Assembly (NCBI GenBank): GCA_038223055.1
Contig: JBBRHF010000205.1
Coordinates: 1 to 7,023, forward strand
Origin: JBBRHF01 sp038223055
GTDB lineage: Bacteria > Actinomycetota > Actinomycetes > JACCUZ01
Direction: 5' to 3'
DNA length: 7,023 nt
The first letter of the stretch is position 1. Every line of letters starts with the position of its first letter. Below, piece after piece: positions 1 through 6,162 of the stretch. The notes beneath the pieces were generated by a model. It was given only the letters and a program-made list of their open reading frames with translations, had not been told where the DNA came from and did no database searches. The translations under genes were made by a program, and so were the position numbers.

Positions 1-139
1 CCTGCGGTTCTCAACTGGTCCAGGACCCGGGTCCGTTGCCGGGACACTGGACTGTCGCCGACGTCATAGTCGGTCGGCGCCGGTCCCAGCATTTCCACGG
101 AGAGCACTGTAGTAAATTGAGGGTGGGGCGGCCACTCGG

Positions 140-461
140 GGCTGCCTGCACCTCACGGACTACGCGCACAGGGACACTCGCAAGCGTCGGTGTGGCGTTG
201 CTGGAGTTCAAGACCGCCTACCGGCGGGCCGGGCTGGAGCTCGACTCGGGGCGAGCTGCCCGACCACCTGGCCGTCGTCCTGGAGTACGCCGCGACCGAC
301 CCGTCCGGTGGGCGGGCTCTGCTGGTGGACCACCGGGCCGGAATCGAGCTGCGGCGGCTCGCGCTGCAGGACGCGAGCTCGCCGTACGCCGACGTGCTCC
401 GACCGTCGTTGCGACACTGCCCGCACTGCGTGGCGACCAGCTGGGCCACCTGCTCGAGTAG
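140..461 (+). pseudogene. narJ: narJ remnant (nitrate reductase assembly chaperone), multiply frameshifted
   Basis: NarJ is a cytoplasmic chaperone that helps insert molybdenum cofactor into the NarGHI respiratory nitrate reductase. NarJ-like sequence is visible here, but in pieces across three frames. CLHLTDYAHRDTRKR lies near 143-187, LLEFKTAYRRAGLELDS near 196-249, and ELPDHLAVVLEYAATDP through SSPYADVLR at 253-402. VATLPALRGDQLGHLLE then runs into a TAG at 459-461. A G-run near 246-249 looks like one extra base between the second and third pieces. The family is usually about 200-250 residues, so the N-terminal half and the usual tail are missing. No narG, narH or narI sequence is visible, and 1-139 shows nothing recognisable. 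The order of the pieces is exactly that of NarJ, which makes the identification fairly secure; loss of function is inferred from the frame breaks. Confidence 0.75.
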
Positions 462-547
462 TTGATTTTCGAGGCGCCACAAACCGCAGTGGTACAGGGC
501 CTCCCGTGGCACCCATCGGGTCAACCGGCTCATCAGGCCGCTCTGCT

Positions 548-720
548 CTACCAGGGGTGCTGGTCGGTCTCGGGGTCGTACCGGCTGATCCCCCCACCGC
601 GGCGCTTGGCTGCGTGCAGGGCCACGTCCGCGCGCTGCAGGAGCCCGTCTGCATCTGCGGCGTGGTCCGAGAACACGCGATACCTACGCCGCCCCATCCG
701 CAGCGGACCCCGCCGGCCTG
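548..720 (-). pseudogene. GGDEF domain C-terminal fragment (diguanylate cyclase remnant)
   Basis: Reading the - strand, GGVRCGWGGVGIA (about 715-676) continues after a one-base shift at about 676 into VFSDHAADADGLLQRADVAL and then HAAKRRGGGISRYDPETDQHPW, ending at a TAG at 548-550. This matches the last third of a GGDEF domain: the beta strand ending in GIA, the ADxLLxRADxAxxxAKxxG helix, and the xYDPxxD end. GGDEF proteins make the second messenger cyclic di-GMP. The GGDEF active-site loop itself is not present upstream, so the fragment cannot be catalytic. In many actinobacterial proteins an EAL domain follows the YDP segment; none is visible after the stop. This is a small relic, convergent with the narJ remnant. 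Identification rests on the helix motif and is fairly secure; the exact upstream edge is a guess. Confidence 0.65.
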
Positions 721-818
721 GCGGGCGCGCATAGTGACGGCAATGTTCGTTGCCACGTCAGCCGAGTATGCGCGGCCTCCGCCGTTTCGTGGCGGTGACA
801 ACGCGACCTGCCCCGCCA

Positions 819-834
819 GCGTGACGAGTCACGC
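819..834. repeat. Perfect 7-bp inverted repeat downstream of the phosphatase gene
   Basis: GCGTGAC and GTCACGC are separated by only two bases (GA). It sits 20 bases beyond the stop codon of the - strand phosphatase gene. It could be a small operator or a weak hairpin contributing to transcript ending, but the loop is very short and there is no following T-run on either strand, so I do not call it a terminator. Confidence 0.3.
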
Positions 835-853
835 AGATGCCAACGGACGCACT

Positions 854-2074
854 CTACCGCTGCCCCACGTTTCGCCACTCAAGCAGGAAGAGTGTGGCGT
901 CGTCGCTGGTTGTCCCGGCGCGTTCGCGCAGCAGGGCGTGGGAGAGTCGGCGCACGGTTTGTTGGACGGGGCCGCCGGCCTGTTCGGCGCGTTCGAGCTG
1001 GTCGATCAGGCGGCCCTCGCCGAACTGCCCCCCACCGGGCATCCGCTCCTCGATGATTCCGTCGGTGAAGAACAGCACCCGGTCACCGGGCTCCAGTGGC
1101 TCCTCGCTGACGTGGGGGGTGTCTCCGCCGATGCCAGCGGGCAGCGTGGTAGGGCTGTGCAGGGTGGCCACCACCCGGCGGTTGCGTACTAGCAGCGGGT
1201 GGGGGTGGCCGGCGTTGACCCATGCCAGGCGCCCGGACCCGACGTCTAGGCGGGCCATCTGCGCGGTGACGAAGTGGTCGTGGTCGAACTGTTTCGCGAT
1301 GGCCTGGTCTATGGCCGCGTAAAGGTCGGGCAGGTCCACATCGGCGCGGCGGGCGTGCCGGTAGGCGGCCACCGCGACGGTCGCCATGACCGCCGCGTCC
1401 AGGCCGTGGCCCATGGCGTCGATAATGCCCACGTGCAGAACCTCGTCGTTGAGCGCGTAGTCGAAGATGTCCCCGCCCACGTCGTATGCAGGTTCCAGGA
1501 TCCCGGCGACGGCGATGTGCGGGGTGCTCATCATGAGCGGCGGCAGCAGCGACCACAGCATCTCCGCGGATAGGCTCATCGCCCGCCGGCGCCGGGCCTG
1601 GAAGAACCGGTCGGTGTAGCCGCCCTTGGTGACCAGGACGTCGGCGACCAGACCGGCGAACCGCCGGGCTAGCCGCCGGTCGTCCTCATTGGGGTGTTCC
1701 GCGGTGAACGCGAGCACCCCCACCCGGTCGGTGCCGTCCAACATGGGCACGAACAGGCGCACCCCGGCATCGGAGGCCTGCTCGACCATCGCGTCGCCCA
1801 GGAACGCCCGGCCGGCCAGCGATCCCTCCATCGCCTCCGGTGTTCCAGCTACCAGGCCGTGCCCCGGTAGCGGCACCAAACTGGTCTGGTCGTAGTCGGG
1901 AAGGAAAACGGCGACGTCGCGGCCCCCGATCTCGCCGATCAGCTGCGCGACAAGGGGGGCGATCAACTGCGGCGGCATCTCATGGGCCCGGTCGATCATG
2001 GTCCCCAGCAGCCGTTCCCCGAAGCCCTCCGCCCGGTCCGACGTGTTCGGGGGGTGACCTGATTTGGGTGCCAT
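854..2074 (-). CDS. GAF domain plus PP2C (SpoIIE/RsbU-type) serine/threonine phosphatase
   Basis: A 406-residue cytoplasmic protein with no membrane segment. Residues about 30-150 form a GAF-like sensor domain (FLPDYDQTSLVPLPGHGLV, then VRLFVPMLDGTDRVGVLAF). Residues about 186-400 form a PP2C_SIM phosphatase domain with the metal-binding signatures intact: EPAYDVGGDIFDY (D198, D202), IIDAMGHGLDAAVM (D219, G222, H223, G224), LFFTDGIIEER (T337-D338-G339) and SDDATLFLL (D391, D392). Proteins of this family dephosphorylate STAS anti-anti-sigma factors in partner-switching pathways; the sensor domain would control activity. Length is normal for a GAF-PP2C protein. The ATG at 2074 has an AGGA eight bases upstream. 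It diverges from the HATPase gene at 2251, the natural functional partner. No frameshift is present, in contrast to most of the window. The family call is secure; the substrate and signal are unknown. Confidence 0.93.
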   Translation of the reverse strand: MAPKSGHPPNTSDRAEGFGERLLGTMIDRAHEMPPQLIAPLVAQLIGEIGGRDVAVFLPDYDQTSLVPLPGHGLVAGTPEAMEGSLAGRAFLGDAMVEQASDAGVRLFVPMLDGTDRVGVLAFTAEHPNEDDRRLARRFAGLVADVLVTKGGYTDRFFQARRRRAMSLSAEMLWSLLPPLMMSTPHIAVAGILEPAYDVGGDIFDYALNDEVLHVGIIDAMGHGLDAAVMATVAVAAYRHARRADVDLPDLYAAIDQAIAKQFDHDHFVTAQMARLDVGSGRLAWVNAGHPHPLLVRNRRVVATLHSPTTLPAGIGGDTPHVSEEPLEPGDRVLFFTDGIIEERMPGGGQFGEGRLIDQLERAEQAGGPVQQTVRRLSHALLRERAGTTSDDATLFLLEWRNVGQR

Positions 2075-2250
2075 GGTCGATATCCTGGCCGTAGTTCGCC
2101 ATCAAGGGCGGGAGGCCATCCAGGTCGCCAGACCCGCGTCGGTCGATCCTGCCTCCCCGGGGTGCCCGGCGGCGGTCGGCCACAACACCGGGGCGCGAGA
2201 ACAGTCGGCGTAGGGATGAGACCGCTCCGAACGGGTAGGAGTCGAGCATC
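2075..2250. promoter_or_regulatory. Divergent intergenic region between the phosphatase and ATPase genes
   Basis: These 176 bases must contain the start signals for both outward-facing genes. An SD-like GGTAGGAG at 2235-2242 precedes the GTG at 2251 at good spacing, and an AGGA precedes the ATG at 2074. I see no convincing -10/-35 pair, so the promoters are not placed. The open frames crossing the gap are high-GC shadows without family motifs. Confidence 0.5.
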
Positions 2251-2880
2251 GTGCATCTTCGCCTCCCGCTGGAACCGGCCTCTGCCCGCCGAGGGCGGAC
2301 CTTTGTGCGCGCCGTGGTGGCCGGCTGGGAGCCGGGCGCCGACGCCGACCGGCTCGACGTGCTCGAGCTTTTGGCCAGCGAGTTGATCACCAACAGCCTG
2401 GTTCACGCCCGCAGCGAGCTGGAGATCACCGCCGACCGCGACCAGCGCGGAGTTCGGGTGGCCGTCAGCGACCTGGACAGCCGTCGACCTGTCGTTCTCC
2501 CCTACGACGAGCACGCCCTGGGAGGTCGCGGACTCGCCCTTGTCGACGTCCTGGCGGACGAGTGGGGTGTGGACCAGTTGCCCGAGGGCAAGGCTGTGTG
2601 GTTCCGGCTCCAAGTCGCGAACCCAAACACCGTCCACCTTCGGGTGGCGGCTTCCCGGACGCATCGAGCCCGGCATCCGCCAGCCCAGTTGTCGCCTGCC
2701 ACCAGGAAGGGACCACCCGGAGCCGTCTCTGCCCGGTTAGGGGACCACCTGGGTTGTCAGTCCTGGGACCACCGGCGTGTCGTGCCCCTGGTTGGTCGTG
2801 GCCTGCCGCTGCCGATCACGTCATGTCGAGTGACGCCGAGGTTGTCCCGCCGGCCTCACCGCCACCTTGGGCAAGTCTGA
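2251..2880 (+). CDS. HATPase_c ATP-binding protein (RsbW-like anti-sigma/serine kinase type), with an abnormal C-terminal tail
   Basis: Residues 1-122 are a compact GHKL ATPase domain. The N box is ELLASELITNSLVHA (E44, N48), the G1 box is VAVSDLDSRRPV (D74), the G2 box is ALGGRGLALVDVLADEWG (G91-L95), and the domain closes with GKAVWFRLQV. Single-domain proteins of this kind bind ATP and either act as anti-sigma/serine kinases on STAS partners or as related regulators; they usually end within a few residues of the WFRL strand at about 125-145 residues. Here the frame runs on for about 85 residues of Arg/Pro-rich sequence with no recognisable domain, and its last 65 bases lie antisense to the integrase relic. 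The original stop was probably lost to a rearrangement. The start is GTG at 2251 with GGTAGGAG eight bases upstream. Divergent from the PP2C phosphatase, which supports a partner-switching role; sigma factor and STAS partner are not in view. Confidence 0.85.
   Translation: MHLRLPLEPASARRGRTFVRAVVAGWEPGADADRLDVLELLASELITNSLVHARSELEITADRDQRGVRVAVSDLDSRRPVVLPYDEHALGGRGLALVDVLADEWGVDQLPEGKAVWFRLQVANPNTVHLRVAASRTHRARHPPAQLSPATRKGPPGAVSARLGDHLGCQSWDHRRVVPLVGRGLPLPITSCRVTPRLSRRPHRHLGQV
2709..2773 (+). repeat. Three direct copies of GGGACCACC
   Basis: GGGACCACC occurs at 2709-2717, 2741-2749 and 2765-2773, with start-to-start distances of 32 and 24 bases. The spacing is not in codon steps, so it is not explained by a protein repeat in the overlapping ATPase tail. 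The repeats lie just beyond the 3' end of the integrase relic, where an integrative element's attachment region with integrase arm-binding sites could lie. That role is inference; chance in GC-rich DNA is possible. Confidence 0.45.
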
Positions 2881-3656
2881 ACCACACTGAGGTCGGACCA
2901 TCCAGCGGGAACGTCGAGGGTAACTGGTCATGGTCGGGCGTCCAGACCGCGAGCTTCGGATGTTTTCCGGTCCGGCGCCACTGGGCGACCCGCTCGTCGG
3001 TCCACATGACCGCCTTCGGCCGCTTGCCCGACGCCAGCTCGACGTACGCCGCCGGGTTGAACGGGATGAGCCGGCGCTTCGCTGCCGCGTTGCGCGGACA
3101 TGGCTGACGAACATCAGCGTCGCGGGGACCCGCCGGATCGAGGCGTCAGTCAGCCGGCTGGGGCCGCTGAACTCTTGACGTGCTTCGACTAGGCGGGTCA
3201 ACAGGGGCGAGCCTTTCGTGGTTGTTCCGAGTTTTCGCATAGCCGCATAGAGTTCCTCGACGTCCTCGACCGACACTCCCCCGATCCGCAGGTGCCCGAG
3301 TCCGGGGACCAGGTAGAGACGGACGTGGCTTCGTAGGAGCGCTGGCTCGTCGAGCGCAGCCCCCTCTTGCCGGCGAGCCAGCGTTCCAAGTAGGCGGCGA
3401 GGGTCTCTCGGTCCGCCTCGAGGTGAGTTCGCTTGTTGACGCGGTCCAGCAGGTCCACGAGGGCCTGGTGCGCGGCGCGTTTGGTGGCGTACCCGCCCTT
3501 GCGCGCAAGGTGGCGCCTGCCGTTCGGTCCAACAGGAAGCTCGGCTTTGTAGTACCAGCTGCCGTGGTCGGACTTCTTGAACCTCGGGCAGTCCTGTCCC
3601 AGCGGTGTGCCGGGCGCGTCCGTGCAGCCGTAGCGCTTGAACACCGAACCGGCCAC
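2816..3656 (-). pseudogene. int: Tyrosine recombinase (integrase) relic, frameshifted and lacking the catalytic domain
   Basis: Integrases of this family cut and rejoin DNA at attachment sites to insert and excise integrative elements. From the GTG at 3656, MAGSVFKRYGC and SWYYKAELPVGPNGRR give the N-terminal arm-binding region, followed by the TKRAAHQALVDLLDRVNKRT helix and the core-binding domain (TLAAYLERWLAGKRGLRSTS, QRSYEA). At about 3327 one base is missing; the next frame continues as HVRLYLVPGLGHLRIGGVSV and DVEELYAAMRKLG. A second shift near 3092-3115 leads to NAAAKRRLIPFNPAAYVELA and RVAQWRRTGKHPKLAVWTPD (to about 2933). After that similarity ends, so the C-terminal catalytic domain with its Arg-His-Arg-Tyr residues is absent; the intact family is about 400 residues or more. 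The SD GGAGG (3661-3665) overlaps the end of xis, so the two were coupled. Resembles integrases of actinobacterial integrative elements. Confidence 0.85.
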
Positions 3657-3665
3657 GTCGCCTCC

Positions 3666-3930
3666 TCAGCTGCTCGCGGCCGACTCAGCATGGCGGTCCG
3701 GTGGGGCGGCCGTCAGGGTTGGCGAGCGATCCGGGGACAGGCCCAGCAGCTCGAGTAGCGGCGCGCTGGGCACCTTGATCTGATATCCGAGTCGCAGCAC
3801 GGGTGTGGGCCACTCGCCTCGACGTACGAGCTGGTAGGCGACGGTGCGCCCGATGCCCAGCATCCTGGCCCGCGGTGACCAGATCCACCACAGCGGGCAG
3901 GGGGCGGACGTCTGTCTGCTGGTGGCTCAT
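3666..3930 (-). pseudogene. xis: Excisionase-like helix-turn-helix gene with one frameshift
   Basis: Small AlpA/Xis-type DNA-binding protein that would direct the neighbouring integrase towards excision. The - strand ATG at 3930 begins MSHQQTDVRPLPAVVDLVTA. A one-base insertion in the GGG near 3871-3876 shifts the frame, after which ARMLGIGRTVAYQLVRRGEW and PTPVLRLGYQIKVPSAPLLE restore the canonical helix-turn-helix and wing of the family. The reading frame from MLGIG alone (65 residues) lacks the first helix. Corrected length would be about 87 residues, normal for Xis. The stop TGA at 3666-3668 is followed immediately by the GGAGG of int, the usual xis-int order in actinobacterial integrative elements. 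Its ATG overlaps the TGA of the upstream glycosyltransferase frame as ATGA. Confidence 0.8.
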
Positions 3931-4983
3931 CGTGTGCGGTGACCAACCGGCACGCGCAACTTGAGAGCGCTGGCAGGGGCGGATCTGTTGCCGGGCAAAC
4001 ATAATCCTGCCCTCGCGGGCGTCGGTTCGGTGCTGGCTGAGCTGGACATGGATCCGCCGAAGGCCAACGCACTGATGACGCTGCCGGACCCGGCGTGCGA
4101 GACGACGACGTCGCAGTGGGGCAGGAGAGCTTCTTGAGGGATGAAGCGATCGACGCGCACATTGGCGGGCTGATCGCCCAGCTCGGCCGGATCGATCTCG
4201 CGACCCACGGTGACGATGATGTTCGCGTCCAACTCGCTGAGCCCCGCCACGACGCGCGAGAACAGGTCGCCCGACTCCTGATGGAACACCGTGCCGAGAG
4301 TGAAATACGCGGTCGGCCTTCCAGATCGCTCATGGAGCCAATCGAGCGCGAGGGTGCTTGAAGCGTTATGTTGCGCGGCGATGGGGGTCGAGTCGAGCAT
4401 CGCGGGATGGATGTGGCGGGCCGTCGCGGGCAGCGGATCCCTGGGGTCGCGATAGGTCGGGGGGACCGGGACCACGGTGAGGTAGCGGTGCAGCATCTCG
4501 AGTTTTGGATCAGCGGGTAAGCCGTGCTCGGCGCGAAGTGCGTCGAGTGGCTCGGCTACGAGGTCTGGACGAATTAGCCCCCCGGCGGCCAGGACGACGA
4601 TCGAGGCGTGTGGGATGCCCAGTCGTTCAGCCGCTACGGCGGCACCAAAGTCCACCTCGTCTCGGACTATGACATCCGGCCGCCAACTGTCCGACATCGA
4701 GCAGACGGGCGGCTCGTTCGCGTGCGGTGCGCCCTGCGAAAACGTCCCGGATCACCCGCTCTTCGTGCGCACGGTCAACTGGCAGGAGAGGGCCCCTCAG
4801 TGATGGGTCTGCGAGCGTGTGGCCACCACTGCCGATCGCTGGAAAGCCCGCCTCGACGGTGCTGAGAATCGGCTCCTGGGCGCTGAACGCAACCGCGTTA
4901 CCGCCAGCCATTGCCGCGCGCGCGATCGGGATGGCGGGAAGAAAATGCCCGCTACCGCCCGCGAAGGTGAACAGAAGGCGCAT
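3927..4983 (-). pseudogene. GT1-family glycosyltransferase (macrolide/UGT type), frameshifted and C-terminally truncated
   Basis: Enzymes of this family transfer a sugar from a nucleotide donor to small molecules such as macrolides. The ATG at 4983 opens the GT-B N-terminal domain (MRLLFTFAGGSGHFLPAIPI). At about 4693-4702 the frame breaks just after ERAARLL; the next frame continues with MSDSWRPDVIVRDEVDFGAA and VAAERLGIPHASIVVLAAGG. The C-terminal domain follows: PTAYFTLGTVFHQ, VTVGREIDPAELG, NVRVDRFIPQEALLPHCDVV and VSHAGSGSVISALAFG. Similarity stops near 4053, exactly where the donor-binding segment (usually xPMxxxPxGADQxxNA) should continue; the remaining 40 or so residues are unrelated sequence running to the stop at 3927. 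Normal length is about 390-420 residues; about 350 codons remain here. No biosynthetic cluster is visible around it, so the acceptor is unknown. Confidence 0.83.
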
Positions 4984-5136
4984 AACTTCATCATGCAGGT
5001 CATCGACTTCCGGAGGTGCAGCGGAACCACCGAACAGCGGGGCAGTGACGAACCTAGGTCCAGATGGCCATCCCGCTGTGAGACGCATGCGGTTGCCTGG
5101 CCGCGCGGTGCAAGGGCTCCCGCGTCGGCTCAGCGT
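4984..5136. other. Gene-free spacer between the glycosyltransferase relic and vapC
   Basis: Spacer between two - strand genes. I see no RNA gene, no clear terminator with a T-run, and no motif-bearing frame. The open frames crossing it lack family features. Confidence 0.5.
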
Positions 5137-5550
5137 TCAGCCTGGGTGGCAGGCCTGCTGGGGGGTTACGGCGAGATTGCGGCTCACGAGGTCGCGTATA
5201 TCGCAACTGACCAGTTGCGCGCCGACGCGCGCGGCACCGGCGACATAGCCGGCGTCGTAGACCGACAGGCCCTCTGTATCCGCAGTCCTTGCGGCGTCGG
5301 CGATGAGCGCTTCGTCGACACGCACCAGCCCGCCGTCGGCCGCGATCGCCTCGACCAGGCCTCGCAGCCGATCGGCTGCCTGGATATCGCGCCACGCCCG
5401 GACGGCGACGTTGCCGACCTCGTAGAAGGCAAGGTCAAGCGTTGCCAGGGATGTGTCGCCGGCCAGCAGCTGGCGTGCCGCCTCGTGCTGATCGTCGTCG
5501 GCGTCCTCTCGGGCCAGCAGCACGCTCGCGTCGACGAACCAGGCGCTCAC
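5137..5550 (-). CDS. vapC: VapC-type PIN-domain ribonuclease toxin
   Basis: 137-residue PIN-domain protein, the usual VapC length. VapC toxins are Mg2+-dependent RNases that cut specific RNAs (often tRNA or rRNA) when freed from VapB. The four acidic metal-binding positions are present: D7 in SAWFVDASVLLARED, E44 in LDLAFYEVGNVAVRAW, D99 in LSVYDAGYVAGAARVGAQLV and D117 in SCDIRDLV, so the toxin looks catalytically intact. The start is a GTG at 5550 that overlaps the vapB stop as GTGA, so translation is probably coupled and toxin cannot easily be made without antitoxin. Its frame is clean although genes on both sides have decayed, as expected for a selected toxin-antitoxin pair. The target RNA cannot be predicted from sequence. 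Confidence 0.92.
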   Translation of the reverse strand: MSAWFVDASVLLAREDADDDQHEAARQLLAGDTSLATLDLAFYEVGNVAVRAWRDIQAADRLRGLVEAIAADGGLVRVDEALIADAARTADTEGLSVYDAGYVAGAARVGAQLVSCDIRDLVSRNLAVTPQQACHPG

Positions 5551-5774
5551 GCCATCGGTCGGTGTCGCTTGAGATCGTCGACGCCGTTGCCTCCGTGATG
5601 GCCAGCTTCGGTCATGAGTCGCTGCACGCGGCGCGCCCGCTCATGCCCTCGGTGGCGCAGACCTTCGTGGACGAAATCGCGCAGCAAGCCGCTGCGACTG
5701 GTGTTTCTGCGGGCAGCTTCGGCGTCGAGCGAGCCGAGCAGATCGTCGGGCAACGACACCATCACCTTGGCCAT
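5547..5774 (-). CDS. vapB: VapB-type ribbon-helix-helix antitoxin
   Basis: 75 residues from the ATG at 5774. MAKVMVSLPDDLLGSLDAEA is the beta strand and first helix of a ribbon-helix-helix (CopG/MetJ type) DNA-binding domain, and the second helix follows as RRNTSRSGLLRDFVHEGLRH. The remaining tail, to HRPMA, would wrap around VapC and block its active site. RHH antitoxins bind their own promoter as dimers, and the VapBC complex represses it more strongly. A longer frame opens at 5813, but the MAKVMVSLP start matches the family and a TATACT element sits at the right distance to start transcription at this ATG. No Shine-Dalgarno precedes it, which suits a leaderless message. Overlaps vapC by four bases. 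Confidence 0.9.
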   Translation of the reverse strand: MAKVMVSLPDDLLGSLDAEAARRNTSRSGLLRDFVHEGLRHRGHERARRVQRLMTEAGHHGGNGVDDLKRHRPMA

Positions 5775-5813
5775 AGGTCGAGTATACCCGGTACTGCCGA
5801 CCACGATCGTCAA
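5775..5813 (-). promoter_or_regulatory. Candidate leaderless vapBC promoter and overlapping operator
   Basis: On the - strand a TATACT hexamer (5786-5781) is followed by CGACCT and then the vapB ATG. Transcription would therefore begin at or next to the A of the ATG. A TTGACG occurs at 5813-5808, but 21 bases from the TATACT is too far for a standard -35. AGTATACCCGGTACT (5781-5795, + strand) has AGTA/TACT outer arms and a GTATAC palindrome, and overlaps the -10, as autoregulatory RHH operators do. The -10 and palindrome are visible; their roles are inferred. Confidence 0.5.
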
Positions 5814-5854
5814 CTGTCGGTCGACCGGCCATTACCCAGACCCAGACCGCGAAC

Positions 5855-5881
5855 GGGGGCGGGGGCGGGGGCGGGCGGGGG
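5855..5881 (+). repeat. G-quadruplex-like tract of five G-runs with one-base loops
   Basis: Runs of 5, 5, 5, 3 and 5 G bases are each separated by a single C. Four or more G-runs with one-base loops is the strongest form of the sequence pattern expected to fold into a parallel G-quadruplex. It lies about 80 bases upstream of the vapB ATG on the strand opposite to the vapB coding strand. Such a tract is also prone to length change. Folding in the cell is not shown by sequence. Confidence 0.7.
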
Positions 5882-5931
5882 CGGACGATGAGCCACCACG
5901 CACGACGCGACGTCACCCTGGCCGGCGCGGA

Positions 5932-5959
5932 GCGGGAGCACCAGCTCCGGAGTGCCCGC
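5932..5959. repeat. Possible stem-loop with a nested CTCCGGAG palindrome
   Basis: GCGG and GCAC (5932-5935, 5938-5941, two-base bulge between them) can pair with GTGCCCGC at 5952-5959. The loop contains the CTCCGGAG palindrome (5945-5952). No T-run follows, so it is not a typical intrinsic terminator. Function unknown; chance is possible in DNA this rich in G and C. Confidence 0.25.
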
Positions 5960-6162
5960 TGTGTCCGCTACCGACCGTGTGCCTGGCGGACCCGGCTTGA
6001 GCCGGTGAAGCGACAAGTTGCGATCGCGTGTTTGACGAAACGCCGAAGGCATGTGCCGAGGTGGGTGTGCTTCCGCGGCCTCGAAATTAGTTCAGCCACC
6101 GCTCGGGCGGCCGGGACCAAACGTGGGCGACGGCTGGTACTGGCTGCTGGAAGGATGCGGTC

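Larger units (their letters stand above)
5814..6162. other. Gene-free region upstream of vapBC and the phosphotransferase relic
   Basis: About 350 bases with no recognisable gene on either strand. It holds the G-run array at 5855-5881, a possible stem-loop at 5932-5959, and a CCGGCT-TG-AGCCGG inverted repeat at 5992-6005. Open frames that cross it show no motif, and their proline/arginine runs come from the G/C-rich tract. A promoter for the downstream + strand gene would be expected here but is not identifiable by eye. Confidence 0.5.

Noticed and set aside
1..139. N-terminal half of narJ or narH upstream of the narJ remnant
   Set aside because: All three + frames were read for NarJ-like or NarH-like motifs and none was seen; the frame of the first narJ piece has a TAA at 113-115.
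819..834. Intrinsic terminator for the phosphatase gene
   Set aside because: The hairpin has only a two-base loop and no T-run follows in the direction of transcription. Kept only as an inverted repeat.
308..1192. 294-codon open frame on the + strand
   Set aside because: Overlaps the GAF-PP2C gene on the opposite strand from 854 on, has no motif, and its left part runs out of frame across the narJ and GGDEF remnants. It is a shadow of high-GC coding.
2231..2240. GGGTAG as a SigB-type -10 for the ATPase gene
   Set aside because: It overlaps the Shine-Dalgarno and no GTTT-like -35 lies at the right distance upstream.
2709..2773. Possible CRISPR-like array from the GGGACCACC copies
   Set aside because: Repeat units of 9 bases with spacers of 23 and 15 bases are far too short and irregular, and no cas gene is present.
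2788..3946. GACCAACC in inverted orientation at both ends of the xis-int relic as attachment sites
   Set aside because: Only eight bases, inverted rather than direct, and expected by chance in this composition.
4819..5598. 259-codon open frame on the + strand
   Set aside because: Antisense to vapC and the glycosyltransferase start, both of which have clear family motifs. The frame itself has none.
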